Shown here: positions 34,963 to 46,732 of the stretch, piece after piece
Numbering within the stretch: the stretch's first letter is position 1
How the letters are laid out: each line of letters opens with the position of its first letter
Assembly (NCBI RefSeq): GCF_036352135.1
Contig: NZ_CP143578.1
Span: 248,001 to 312,000 of the forward strand
Length of the DNA stretch: 64,000 nt
Source: Metamycoplasma gateae
GTDB taxonomy: Bacteria; Bacillota_I; Bacilli_A; Mycoplasmatales; Metamycoplasmataceae
Direction of reading: 5' to 3'
Notes under the pieces: generated by a model
What the model was told of the DNA's origin: nothing
Seen by the model: the letters and a program-made list of their open reading frames with translations, nothing else
Database searches by the model: none
Made by a program: the position numbers and the translations under genes

Positions 34963-37042
34963 ATTATTATCACTAGGTTTATTATCTCTAACTGCATTTT
35001 CTCCACTTGCAGTTATTTCTGAAAGTTTCGACAAAAATCAAGAAGGCGAAAATAATAACAATAATGATCAAAACAAACCAGCGCCCAAAAATGCTGAAAA
35101 CTTCGATGAATTTTTAAACATAGCAAAAGAAAAAGTTTCAAAAGCCGTAGAACAAGTTATTGATTTAACAATTCAATACCTAGATAATGAAAAAGGTAAA
35201 TTATTAAAAGATTTAGATAATGATTTTAAACCTAACATTGAAAAATTAATATATATTCAAGTTTTAAAACAACATCTAGAAAAAAATAAAGAATCTTTAA
35301 AAACCGAGCACTCAAATAACTTTGGTTTCACCGTTGTTTTTCCATACATAATGTCAACAGATAAAAATTACAATATTTCTACTGTTGAATACGATGGGCA
35401 AACTTTTGAAGATATTAAGGTTGGTAATGTTGAAAAGACAAATTATTCTAACCAAATAAAACCAGATGGTAAGATAACCAAAAAAGGTGAAGAGTTAAAC
35501 ACAATAACAAAAGAAAGATTAGAAAAACTAATTAAGGACTACTTTGGAGCTTTAACACCTGAATTACCAAAAATGATGTTCAATGAAGAAGATGTTCCAA
35601 AAATTGGTGAGCATATAAACATTAATTTTGGAAGCTGACAAGATAATGAGAATACAATAAATGGTTTTAGCTTTACACATCCAAAAGAATTTGCTTCATG
35701 AGAAGAATATATAGTTTCAAAATTACATAAAAAATTCTTAAAATTCGACCTTGAGCAAAATAAAAATTTTGTTTTAGACGAAGAAACAGAAAAAAAAGAA
35801 GATGAACCTATTAATAAGCCTGATTTAGTGCCGGGAGATAAACCAAACAAAAAGGTTGAAACCGAGGAAGATATTCAAGCGCTACCTAGCTTATTACCAA
35901 ATGTTTTCTTCGTTCATACTTCAAAAACTGCATCTAATTTAAAAACATATTTTGATAATGCAAGTAATGAAGATAAAAATAAAATGTTCTTCTTTAATAA
36001 TCCAATAAACACAAGATATGAATATTCAGTTACTTCATTAGAATCAAAAAATAATACATCATTAGTAGCTACTGTAAAAATAACCGATAGAGTTGATACT
36101 AAAAAATCGCGTTCATATAAGATTGAAATAAACATCGATAATTCAAAAGAACAAGAAGCAGTAAATTATGTGTATGAAAAAATAATTTCAGCTAATAAAA
36201 AAATGTTTTCGCAAATGTTCACAGCTTTAGGAATAGATGATAAAATCAATTATTCTAAGTTGAGAAATGACATTTTACGTGATGCATTATACAATGTAGT
36301 AGGAGCAGGTGTTGCCGTAACTAATTTCGACCAGTATGTTGAAAAGGCAAACTCATTAGTTGCAAAAGCTGCTGAAGATTATTTAAGAAATGGTGAAAAT
36401 GAAAACAGCATTCAAAATAATATTCAAAGATCTAAATATCTACTATTGACAAGTTTATTTTCATCGACAATAAATAATTATGATTATTTTTATAGCTTAT
36501 CAAGTTCTTTAAAATTTGTTTTATTAAGATTTAAAGAAATAATAAAATTAAACAGTGAAATTATCAAAAATAATTTTGATGAAAATGGATATGATTTAAA
36601 CGTTGTAAATCAATATTATGATTTAATTAATAAAAAGATTTCACGACTTATTGCTTCGACAGGATCAAGAACATTAAATATTTTTAATTGATATGATTAT
36701 TACACAAAAACAATTAAAGAAATTATGGATAATTTTGCAACCTTAGCATTAATGGTTGATAATAAAAAATTAACAGAGAAAAAAGATCAAGATGAATTTA
36801 GTGCTGCTTATTTCCAATCTGAAGGTGAAATAAAAGAGGGCAAACAAGTAGGTAAGAAATCATTGAACCAACTTGGATATTCTTTATTGGGTATCTCAGC
36901 AGTTATTGCATTAGCATCAATAATTTTTACATCAATTAAAAGACAACAATTAAAATCAGCTAAATTAAAGAAGTTTTCAATATTATCTATAAGTATTATT
37001 TTAGCGTTATTTATTACTTCAATATTAATGATAATTTTATAA
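34946..37042 (+). CDS. MSC_0620-type F1-like X0 ATPase-associated protein
   Basis: 698 residues. A signal peptide/anchor (1-25, no lipobox cysteine), a large extracytoplasmic region, then two hydrophobic segments at the C-terminus ('GYSLLGISAVIALASIIFTS' and 'SILSISIILALFITSILMII') separated by a basic loop. Chosen start is the second of two close ATGs (34946), which has better spacing from 'aagaga'. In complete type 2 clusters the alpha-like and beta-like ATPase genes come next; here a terminator at 37047-37080 and tig follow instead. Confidence 0.72.
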
Positions 37043-37046
37043 ATTA

Positions 37047-37080
37047 AAAACACCAATTAATTTAATGGTGTTTTTTTATT
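37047..37080. terminator. Terminator between F1-like cluster and tig
   Basis: Stem aaaacacca...tggtgtttt with AT-rich middle and a T7 run; functions for both convergent transcripts. Confidence 0.8.
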
Positions 37081-37082
37081 AT

Positions 37083-38480
37083 TTATTTTTTTTCTACTGA
37101 TTTTGCTTTAGCTTTTTCTACTAGTAGTTTTTCAACTCTATCGTTATATTCTTTTACTTCTTTATCAGCTTGTTTGTAAAGTTCAAATGATTTTGGATCA
37201 TTTAATTCAGCTAATCTTTCAAAAATATTAATTGATAGTTTGCCTTGTTCGAATTGTTTGAATGGTACAAATGTTTTTACTTGTTCTGGTTTTATACCAT
37301 ATAATGAAGATAACTCATTAATTCTTGCTTCGTATTCTTCATTTGAAACATGTAGTTTTTCTTCGTCAACTATTTTTCCAAAAACAAATGATTTAATTAA
37401 ATTCTTTTTAGCTTCTTCTTTATATAGTTTTATAATTTCATCTTTTGATGTATTTGTAAATTCAATATAATCTTTTTCGCTAATACCTTTTTGTTTTAGT
37501 TGGTTAACAAATCCTCTGTAGTATTTTTCAGCTTCTTCATTAACAATTATTTCAGACATTTTAATTGTTGTACCGTTAATAACTTCATTTATTGATTGAT
37601 CAACAAAAGATGAACTATTTAAATGTAATTTTTCTTTTAAAGCATTAATTTTTATATATTCATCAAATGATGCTAAATCATTAACTAATGGATTAACTTT
37701 TACTTCTTGTAAGAATTGTTCATTAATTTCAGGATAATTTGATGTTTTGATTGAGTTAATTGTAACTCTAAACACAACGTCTTTTCCTGCTAAATCTTTA
37801 GCGTGATATGTTTCAGGGAATTTTAGATTTAGATCTTTTGTTTCGCCTTTTTTAAGACCGATCATTTGTTCTTCAAAACCAGGAATAAATTGTTTTGAAC
37901 CAATAACTAGATCAAATTTTTCAGCTTCTCCTCCATCAAATTTTTCACCATTAATAAAGCCAGTAAAGTCAAAGTTAACATGGTCATTTAATTTGATTGG
38001 CTCTTCAGAATCTAACATAACAACATAATTTTCTAGTAGTTTATTTTTAGATGTTTCTAATTCTTCTTTACTTAATTCTAAAGAATTTAATTTACTTGAT
38101 ATTTTTTTGTAATTACCTAATTTTACTTCCGGAAAAAGAGGAAATACAAATTCAAATACTGCTTTTTCTAATGTTAGTTCTTTAACATCAAATGATGGTC
38201 TGTAGTTTTCAATAATCTTATCATCATCATTTAATTGAGTAATAATATGGTTTTTATAAACTGATTCAAAATTATCATTTACTGTCTTGTCATAAATTTT
38301 AACTGGATCTATACGTTTTAAAGCTTCAAAAAGTGGTGCTTTACCTTTTCTAAATCCTGGTACTGTTACTTGTTGTGCTAATGATTTTTTTGCTTTTTCA
38401 ACAGCTTTGTTTCAATCATCACCTTCTAAAACATAGTCAATTATTAACTCTGTGTTTTCTTTGTTATATTTTCTTGACAT
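37083..38480 (-). CDS. tig: Trigger factor, ribosome-associated chaperone/PPIase
   Basis: 465 residues. N-terminal ribosome-binding signature 'GFRKGKAP' (about residues 40-50), FKBP-type PPIase domain (about 155-245: 'NDHVNFDFTGFINGEKFDGG', 'FIPGFEEQMIGLKKGE'), and a long helical C-terminal chaperone domain. Start ATG at 38480 after 'aaggagaaaa'. It lies 49 bases downstream of a DUF3196-like gene on the same strand. Confidence 0.95.
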
Positions 38481-38529
38481 TTTTTTCTCCTTGAATAAAA
38501 AATATTGTAAATATTATAACATTATTTAA

Positions 38530-39234
38530 TTATTTAAATAATGAATATAGTTTTTTCTCATCTGAAGTTAAATCTTCTTCATTCTTTAAACCAAACAATA
38601 CATCTGTAACGTTAATAATTGTTTGATATTCATTGTTTGTTCGATTTTTTAATAAATCAATTCAGTTTTGAAATAAATAAGCACTAAATACTTGACGAGC
38701 AATTTTACTTTTTGCTACATCTTCTTTAAAAAGATTTAATATCTCTTTTTCTAATTTAGCTATAGATTCATTTTTTAAAAAAGAACCATCTTTTGAAGGA
38801 TTAATTATTTCATTTTCAATCTTGTAATCAAAATCAATTCCTTTTGATTGTAAAAGGTCATAAATTAATGTTTGAAATCCTTTATTATCAAAATCTTCTC
38901 CGCTGAAAAAATATTGAAATTCAGATTCAAATTTTTCAAGTTCTCTATTTTTCAACTCATTATAACCTAGCATAAAAACGTAATCCATTTTTTTGTTTTT
39001 TAATGAATTAATTAATGATAAAGTATCTAAATTTGTTTTTGTTTTAAGGTTATTTTTTTTAATTTGGAATAAAATTGTAGTTCTAAAAGCATCAATTTCG
39101 TTTTGCATGGCACTAATTGGAAATTGTTTTTTACCTTCATCTAGAAGATAAATTGCTTTTAATGGGTCTTCATATCTTATATTGCTAATTTCGTCTATAA
39201 ACTTATTAAATTCTTGTTCTAATGTATTGCTCAT
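38530..39234 (-). CDS. Hypothetical helical-repeat protein (DUF3196-like)
   Basis: 234 residues, almost wholly helical, with TPR-like periodicity ('YEDPLKAIYLLDEGKKQFP'). It resembles the mycoplasma-specific DUF3196 family, known only structurally as a helical-repeat protein; assignment is tentative. A single TGA tryptophan lies in 'FQNWIDLL'. It precedes tig by 49 bases and may be co-transcribed. Divergent from eno. Confidence 0.6.
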
Positions 39235-39368
39235 AAAAAGAATTTTACACTATTTTGAGTGTAAAATTTTCTTAATTTTAATAATGATATTATTAATATA
39301 TCTATAATTAATTTATAATTTAATATATAAAAACCTAAGACTGAACAAAAATAATTTAATGTGATTAA

Positions 39369-40760
<1,392 letters not shown>

Positions 40761-40796
40761 AATAATTATCGATAAAATAAACTGCCCTAAAAAAGT

Positions 40797-40841
40797 TAAT
40801 TAAAAAAGCCTAAACAGAATTTGTTTAAGGCTTTTTTAATT
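40797..40841. terminator. Bidirectional terminator between eno and rplA
   Basis: Long stem around taaaaaagcctaaac / gtttaaggctttttta with T-runs on both sides; it touches the rplA stop codon. Confidence 0.85.
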
Positions 40842-41532
40842 AATCGATTTTAACTTTAACAGCTGCACCCATAGATGTTGAAACAACAATGTTTAAAACG
40901 TATGTACCTTTAACTGTTTGTGGTTTTAATCTTTTAACAGTTTGGATTAATGTTTCAGCATTTTGAACTAATAAAGCTGTATCCATTGATTTTTTACCAA
41001 CAGAAGCATGGATAATTCCACCTTTATCTGCACGGTAATTAGCTTTACCTTTTTTAAGTTCTTCAACAGCTTTAGCTGGATTTGTTGTAACTGTACCAGT
41101 TTTTGGGTTTGGCATTAAACCTTTAGGTCCAAGTTTTTTACCATATTTACCTAAAACTAACATCATTTTAGGATCTGCAACAATAACATCAAAATCATAT
41201 TTGTCTTGGTTTAAAACTTCTGGTAATTCAGATGATGAATAAACTAAGTCAGCTCCTGCTTCTAAAGCAGCTTTTTGAGCACTCACTTCGTCAGTAGCAA
41301 CTAAAACTTTAACTGTTTTACCTGTACCGTTTGGTAATACTACAGCTCCACGTAATTGTTGGTCAGATTTTCTTGTATCTAGGTTTAGTTTAATAGCTAT
41401 ATCTAATGATTCATCAAATTTTGCAAATGATGCTTTTTTTGCTAAATTAATAGCATCTACTAATGAATATACATCTTTTTTGTTTACTAAAGTTTTTAAA
41501 ACTTTAGCATTTTTAGTAACTCTTTTAGCCAT
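40840..41532 (-). CDS. rplA: 50S ribosomal protein L1
   Basis: 230 residues with L1 signatures 'LDTRKSDQQLRGAVVLPNGTGK' (in part), 'GKYGKKLGPKGLMPNPKTGTV' and 'KGGIIHASVGKKS'. The start ATG overlaps the rplK stop by one base (TAATG). Confidence 0.96.
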   Translation of the reverse strand: MAKRVTKNAKVLKTLVNKKDVYSLVDAINLAKKASFAKFDESLDIAIKLNLDTRKSDQQLRGAVVLPNGTGKTVKVLVATDEVSAQKAALEAGADLVYSSSELPEVLNQDKYDFDVIVADPKMMLVLGKYGKKLGPKGLMPNPKTGTVTTNPAKAVEELKKGKANYRADKGGIIHASVGKKSMDTALLVQNAETLIQTVKRLKPQTVKGTYVLNIVVSTSMGAAVKVKID

Positions 41533-41975
41533 TAGTTAGCACCACCTTTTAATCATTCTTCATATCCATCAACAGTAATACCCATATTTTTTGCTGTACC
41601 AGCAACTTGACGCATTGCAGCTTCAATTGAATTAGCATTCATATCTGGCATTTTGTATTCAGCAATTTCTTTTAATTGTTCTAAAGAAATTGACCCAACT
41701 TTTTCTTTGTTTGGAACTCCGCTACCTTTTTTTACTTTTGAAGCTTGAACTAATTTAAATGAAGTTGGTGAAGTAAATAATTTGAAATCAAATGATTTAT
41801 CTTTGTATACAGTTATTAAAACTGGAACAGGTTCTGATCCTCTTTCTCTTGTTTGGTCATTGAATGCCTTTGTAAATTCAGGCATGTTAATACCAACACC
41901 AGCTAGTGCTGGACCTGGTTTAGCTTGGCCAGCCATAAATTGTAATTTGGCTTTTTTAACTATTTCTTTTGCCAT
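41532..41975 (-). CDS. rplK: 50S ribosomal protein L11
   Basis: 147 residues: 'KLQFMAGQAKPGPALAGVG' and 'FTSPTSFKLVQASKVKKGSG' are L11 hallmarks, and the C-terminus ('TVDGYEEWLKGGAN') needs a TGA tryptophan. About 75 bases of untranslated leader lie between the -10 box and the ATG; L1 commonly autoregulates this operon by binding such a leader, but no operator could be verified. Confidence 0.95.
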
Positions 41976-42059
41976 TTTAAAATCCTTTCGATAATTGTGG
42001 TAATAACGAATTGTTTATTAATTCTTCCACTTTTTTGGCAATTTTACATTGCAATAGCA

Positions 42060-42065
42060 ATTATA
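42060..42065 (-). promoter_or_regulatory. -10 box of rplK-rplA operon
   Basis: TATAAT on the minus strand ('tgatataattgc'), about 85 bases before the rplK ATG. Confidence 0.5.
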
Positions 42066-42140
42066 TCAAAAAAATGCATTTTAAAACTCTATTTTTTTTC
42101 TTAAAATTTAATAAAAAAAAAGAGAAATTTTTAAAAAAAC

Positions 42141-42160
42141 TTACTTATATTAATAAGTAA
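42141..42160. repeat. Target-site duplication, left of IS30 element
   Basis: The 20-base sequence ttacttatattaataagtaa is repeated exactly at 43433-43452. It is palindromic and extends in the uninterrupted site to a perfect inverted repeat. Confidence 0.85.
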
Positions 42161-43432
42161 CCCAAAGAGAAGGTTCAAGTGCAACACAATGCCTTGGGCT
42201 TTTTTTATTATACATTTTATTTTTTTAAAATTAATAAATCAAAAAAAGTAAATAGAAAATATTCATTTTTTCAAATGAAGATAAGCATAATTTTATTATG
42301 TTAATTTTTGTTAATAATAATTATTTAATATATTCTAAATAGGTTTGTAATGGTGTCTTCCAATTTAATATTTCCCGCGTCATATTATTTATTTGGTTAA
42401 CAACTGAGTCAAGTTTTTCTTGAGTTATAGTATTAAAGTTAAAACCTTTTTTGAATTCTCTTCTCAAAATTCCATTTCAATGTTCATTTGAGCCTCTTTG
42501 AAAAGATGCATAAGGTTCAGCTCTATAAATCTTTATATTTAATCATCTGGCTAAAATACCTATTTTTTCAAATTCAATACCATTGTCTACTGTTATTGTT
42601 TTTACTTCTAATTCATTATCTCTTATAATCTTTTTTAACTCTGAATTAATTATATTTGGTGATTTGCTTTGTATTATTTTTGCAAACCCTATTCTTGTTT
42701 TTCTTTCAGTTAAAGTTAAAACATTATTATATCCATTGGCTCTTTTTCCTAAAACTAGATCTGCTTCTCAGTGTCCAAATTCAAGTCTTAAATCTATAGA
42801 TTTAGGTCTAGTTCATATTGGAAAAACATAATCAGCAGATTTTACAAGCCGTTTTATTACGGATGCTGTTCTTTTACCACCTTTTTTATAATATTGTCTT
42901 AATTTATCGTACTTTTTTATAACTCAATTATTAGTGTTTATTCAATTAAAAACCGTTCTTAAAGAAGGACAACAGTGTTTTGTGCTAGTTTTTATAAAAT
43001 TATATGTTGACTTTATACCAAAAAACTTTTTGTCATATTTTTGTAAAAAAGCGTTAGAAAAATTTTTGAATTTTTGGTTATCCACGAATTTAAAATAATA
43101 CTTATGTCTTGATCTTTCTCTTGTTTTTAAACTAGCGTGTTTAAATTCATAAGTTCCGAAACTATTTGTATTCCTCTTTATTTCTCTACTTAGGGTCGAA
43201 ACACTTCGCTCGATTAATCTCGAAATCCTACGAAGAGAATAATTTAACTTTAAATAATTTTCAATAATTATTCTTTCATTATCTGTTAAATGGTTATATT
43301 TTTTTATTGTATAATTCATATGAGTTCCGTTCCGTTCCAATGGAACTTTTTCTTTTTTAATTAATATAAAAAATTCAAGTTCCACATCTAAATTTTACTT
43401 TAAACGTGTTGCACTTGAATTTTCAATTTAGG
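42161..43432 (-). mobile_element. IS30-family insertion sequence (IS1630-like)
   Basis: 1272-bp element with imperfect terminal inverted repeats of about 27 bp: left cccaaagagaaggttcaagt..., right (complement) cctaaattgaaaattcaagt..., both ending in gcaacac. It carries one intact IS30-type transposase gene and is flanked by a 20-bp direct repeat that is itself a palindrome. IS1630 of M. fermentans is known for inserting into and duplicating such inverted repeats. A hairpin with T-run (cccaa/ttggg, 42161-42210) at the left end can stop transcription. Inserted between rplK and the azoreductase gene. Confidence 0.85.
42321..43319 (-). CDS. IS30-family transposase
   Basis: 332 residues from ATG 43319 ('MNYTIKKYNHLTDNERIIIENYL'-type start, N-terminal helix-turn-helix with 'LRRISRLIERSVSTLSREIKRN'); an upstream in-frame GTG (43385) would add 22 residues. 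The DDE catalytic core is complete: D in 'GHWEADLVLGK', D in 'TVDNGIEF', E in 'SNEHWNGILRREF'. No internal stop other than TGA tryptophans, so the element is probably active. Confidence 0.88.
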
Positions 43433-43452
43433 TTACTTATATTAATAAGTAA
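43433..43452. repeat. Target-site duplication, right of IS30 element
   Basis: Exact copy of 42141-42160. Joining the two flanks reconstructs acttacttat-atta-ataagtaagt, a perfect hairpin that probably was the terminator of the azoreductase gene, whose stop codon is 8 bases away. Confidence 0.85.
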
Positions 43453-43460
43453 GTAAAAAA

Positions 43461-44060
43461 TTAAAATACTGATGCAATTTTTTTAATAATATCTTTTTTA
43501 GTTTCTACAACTTCTTCGGCAGCCATTTTTATAAATGGTTCAGTTTTAGTACCATCTATTAGAATTGTTTCATTTAATGTTGCTCCTAAGAAGTTTCAAA
43601 CTCCTTCTAAATAAGAAATGTGACTTGCTCATTGATATCATCCAAGCGGAGCTCCTTGGGTTGCAATGATTTGTACCTTCAAATTATTTAATAGTCCAAT
43701 TGATGAACCTTTGCTTGCATATTTATAAGAAAATGTTTTATTAGCCACAGCAATTCTATCAATAAACGATTTTAATACGGTTGGAACATTAAAATTAATC
43801 ATTGGTGCCGATATAACTACTTTATTAATATCTTTTAATAATTCAATATATTTATTTGAAAATTCTTCGTTATAAAATACTGAAAAATTATTAGAATTCA
43901 TTGAATTATTAGACATTTCTAAATCATTTAAATCAAGTTCAATTATTTCATCATTTGAATTATTTTTTTTATATTCATTTAAAAAATATTTTGTTGCAGT
44001 AGTTGATACTGATTTTTCTTCCACTATTGGTGAAGAATATAAAACTAATATTTTTGACAT
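43461..44060 (-). CDS. azoR: FMN-dependent NADH-azoreductase
   Basis: 199 residues, flavodoxin-like fold. 'ILVLYSSP' N-terminal phosphate-binding loop, 'VVISAPMINFNVPTVLKSFIDRI' (about 85-107) and 'QIIATQGAPLG' are AzoR/AcpD signatures. It reduces azo compounds or quinones using NADH. The stop lies 8 bases from the IS30 target duplication, so the element sits in its 3' end region. Two tRNA-Gly genes are upstream. Confidence 0.88.
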
Positions 44061-44159
44061 TTTAAATCCTTTACATTTGCATTAAAATTGATAAATATAA
44101 CATTAATATTATATTGATAATAAATAAAAAAACTTGGACTTTACCAAGTTTTTTTAATA

Positions 44160-44233
44160 TGGTGCGGATGAAGGGAATCGGACCCTCGTATTCAGATTGG
44201 CAACCTGATGTTCTACCATTGAACTACATCCGC
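44160..44233 (-). tRNA. tRNA-Gly (anticodon GCC)
   Basis: A cloverleaf folds with acceptor GCGGATG/CATCCGC, D arm, anticodon stem TCAGG/TCTGA with loop TTGCCAA (anticodon GCC), T arm with CCGATTC loop, and an encoded CCA end. Directly downstream of the tRNA-Gly(TCC) gene. Confidence 0.93.
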
Positions 44234-44235
44234 AA

Positions 44236-44309
44236 TGGTGCAAGTGATGGGAATCGAACCCACGTAGTTAGCTTGGAAGGCTAAAGTTCTACCATTAAAC
44301 TACACTCGC
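44236..44309 (-). tRNA. tRNA-Gly (anticodon TCC)
   Basis: Acceptor GCGAGTG/CACTTGC, anticodon stem TTAGC/GCTAA with loop CTTCCAA (anticodon TCC), T loop TTCGATT, encoded CCA. First of two tandem glycine tRNA genes 2 bases apart. Confidence 0.94.
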
Positions 44310-44391
44310 GAATTGCGATATATATTATAAACCAAAAAAATGATTTTTTTAAAAATTAAAAGTATTTTTTAATTAAAAAACAAAATTAAAA

Positions 44392-44437
44392 TAAAATGTC
44401 TTTCTTAAGAAAATTTTTCGTTATCGAAGACATTTTA
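44392..44437 (-). terminator. Hairpin after the cysteine-protease pseudogene
   Basis: 11-bp perfect stem taaaatgtctt/aagacatttta with a 24-base loop, followed on the minus strand by a T-rich run; it lies 7 bases beyond the pseudogene's final stop. Confidence 0.6.
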
Positions 44438-44444
44438 TTAAAAC

Positions 44445-46567
44445 TTACTTTTCTACTATAGTATTTAAATTGTTTTTGTTATTTAATCCTTTGTTAATTA
44501 TTAGTACCATATGAGATATTTGATAGAAGGAAATTAATGTAAATAAAGAAATTAAGATATATAAAAATCCTTCGTATTTATTTAAATATTTTTGATAGAT
44601 TTTATTAGTTACATTTTTTTCTTTGTCAATTAAAACTTTTCTTCAGTTTTTATAATAGTATTTTAGATTTCATAGAACATAATCTATCGAGTTTATTAAC
44701 ACGCATAAAAATATAAATGATAAAAATAATATAAATGCATTAATTGAAAATAATATGTATAAAATTCTTTTGTTTTTCTTATCTAAATTTGTGCTTTTTT
44801 TCTTCAAACAAATAAACAAGACACATAAAACAATTAAAGCTATTATTACTAAAATTAATAAAAAGGTTCTAAATGGTGCAAATCAAAAAATTGCCATTCC
44901 ATTTTCTGATTCTTCTCCATCAATTTCTACAGAAGTTTCAGCATTATAATCAAAAATTGATGTAGTATATAAAATTGTCAAAATAAATAATGTAATTACT
45001 AAGAATGAGTATAGTGACAAAAAGGCTATTCAACTATATTTAGAACTATCACGTTTCATAAAAACCCGCAAACGATTTTCAGGTATCAGAAAAACCTATA
45101 ATAACCCCAGCTATAAATAAAGCTGTAAAAATAGTTGCCACTATAATAAATATTGTCTGTTTCGTACTCATTATTTAATATACCCCTTTTCTTTAAGTTG
45201 TTTTGTCATTTCTATTCCTGTATACTTTTGTCCATTTAAATTAAACGATTTTTCTAATTTATTAGATCATATATCGCCAACACCAAAACTATATGAATAT
45301 TCAAAATGTTCATCATATTGTGTTATTATCATTTGAGAATGGTTTAAACTTCATCCATAATTACACAATATTCTACCATCTTCATAGGTTCCATATCCGA
45401 CTATCGCATGACCACCATCCCAAAATTTACTTTGATCTTCATCATACGAAACACCAGTATATCTTCCTGTAAATAATGTTGGTTTATTTTGGTTTGTAAT
45501 TATATCTCATGTTAATTTTGGACCATTAGATCCTAAATAATAGTAATTAATTTCAGAATTTTTTCACTTGTTTCTTAGAATTGATTCTGATATATATTTT
45601 GCTTGTCATCAATTGTTAAGGCCACCGCCAAACCAAGTTTTTTGATATAAGTATTTTAAAAAATTGCTATTTAGATTTGGAATTATACTTAAATTAATGT
45701 TATTTTTTAAATCTAATTTATTATCAAAATTATCGCCTTTTAGGTTTAAGAAATTGTCTTTTTCCCAAATATTGTAATAACCAGATCCTTTAAAAAATTC
45801 ATTGTACATAATTAGCATATTGACTGCTACATATCCACAAATACCACCTTTAGCCCGTTTCATGTAGAAATGCTTATCTTCATAATACGAAGGGAATTCC
45901 TTAAAATAATGATATTCAGGCAGGTCTTCAGGATTAAACGAATTTCTTACACTATTAATTCCGAAAGAATCATAATCAGCACATTTAAATCATCAAGAAT
46001 TTTGTACTTCAAAATCTGAGTAAATTAGGCCATTTTTTCTTTACGTATCTTATTTTTTTTATATTCATCTGCGGTCTTAGCAGATTTTACTGCTTTATAA
46101 TCTCCCATTTTAAAGTCTTCAAATTGCTTTGATTTAATTATTTTATTTTTATTTCGTTTATGATCTCCTGGTCAAGGTTTATCCCTTGTTTCAAATCTTG
46201 GTATCTCTACAAATCTACCATGTGAAATATAATTTAATTTATAAGCTTCTTTAAAATCAAAGTCAATTAACTTCATATCAGGATTTACTTCATAAACTTT
46301 GTTGTTAATATCGCTTATTACTAAGTATCCTTTATCTTTGAATCAAAACATTTTACCAGTTTTTACTTCATCGATTGAACTTATAATGTTATATGTTTTT
46401 ATAATTTCCGTATCTTGTCTTCCTGTTAATTTTATAAAATCATATAAAGCAAAATACCTTTGTTTTTCATCTTTGTCTTTAAAACCATCATTGTCTATTT
46501 TAGCAGACATTGATACTAAGGGTAATGTTGTTAAAACAGGCAATAATATTAATTTTATTTTTTTCAA
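44445..46567 (-). pseudogene. Decayed paralogue of the papain-like cysteine protease/membrane protein
   Basis: Aligns end to end with the intact gene at 7973-10072 but is broken at least three times. First, the N-terminal frame ends 'KEKMA' stop at 46025, because a run has six A where seven are needed to continue 'EKNGLIYSDF'. Second, after the catalytic domain a run of three A instead of four stops the frame after 'GYIK' (about 45176). Third, the membrane part changes frame again near 45060. Cys ('GGICGYVAVNM'), His ('GGHAIVGYG') and Asn ('CNYGWS') are still encoded in the middle fragment. The TTG start, 'aggaggtaat' site and promoter region are conserved. Homopolymer slippage could restore some frames. 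Confidence 0.8.
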
Positions 46568-46647
46568 TTATTACCTCCTTTATAACTACAGTTATAATAC
46601 TAAAAATAAAAAAATGATAATAACGAATAAAAAAATGTAAAAAAAAT

Positions 46648-46666
46648 ACAAATTTTACAAATTTGT
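46648..46666. promoter_or_regulatory. Palindrome upstream of the protease pseudogene
   Basis: acaaattt-tac-aaatttgt, same sequence and same distance from the TTG start as the palindrome at 10153-10172 upstream of the intact paralogue. Confidence 0.45.
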
Positions 46667-46732
46667 ACAAAAAATCAAGTAAAAAGTTTAATTTAATAGA
46701 ATTAAATAATAAGTTTTAAGTTTCAATTTTTA

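Noticed and set aside
37240..37470. Plus-strand open frame inside tig
   Set aside because: Antisense shadow of the conserved trigger-factor coding region.
42161..42210. Small regulatory RNA at the left end of the IS30 element
   Set aside because: The hairpin and T-run fit a simple terminator within the element's end; there is no promoter evidence.
44160..44309. Attachment site for an integrative element at the tRNA genes
   Set aside because: No repeated tRNA 3' fragment or integrase gene was seen in the window.
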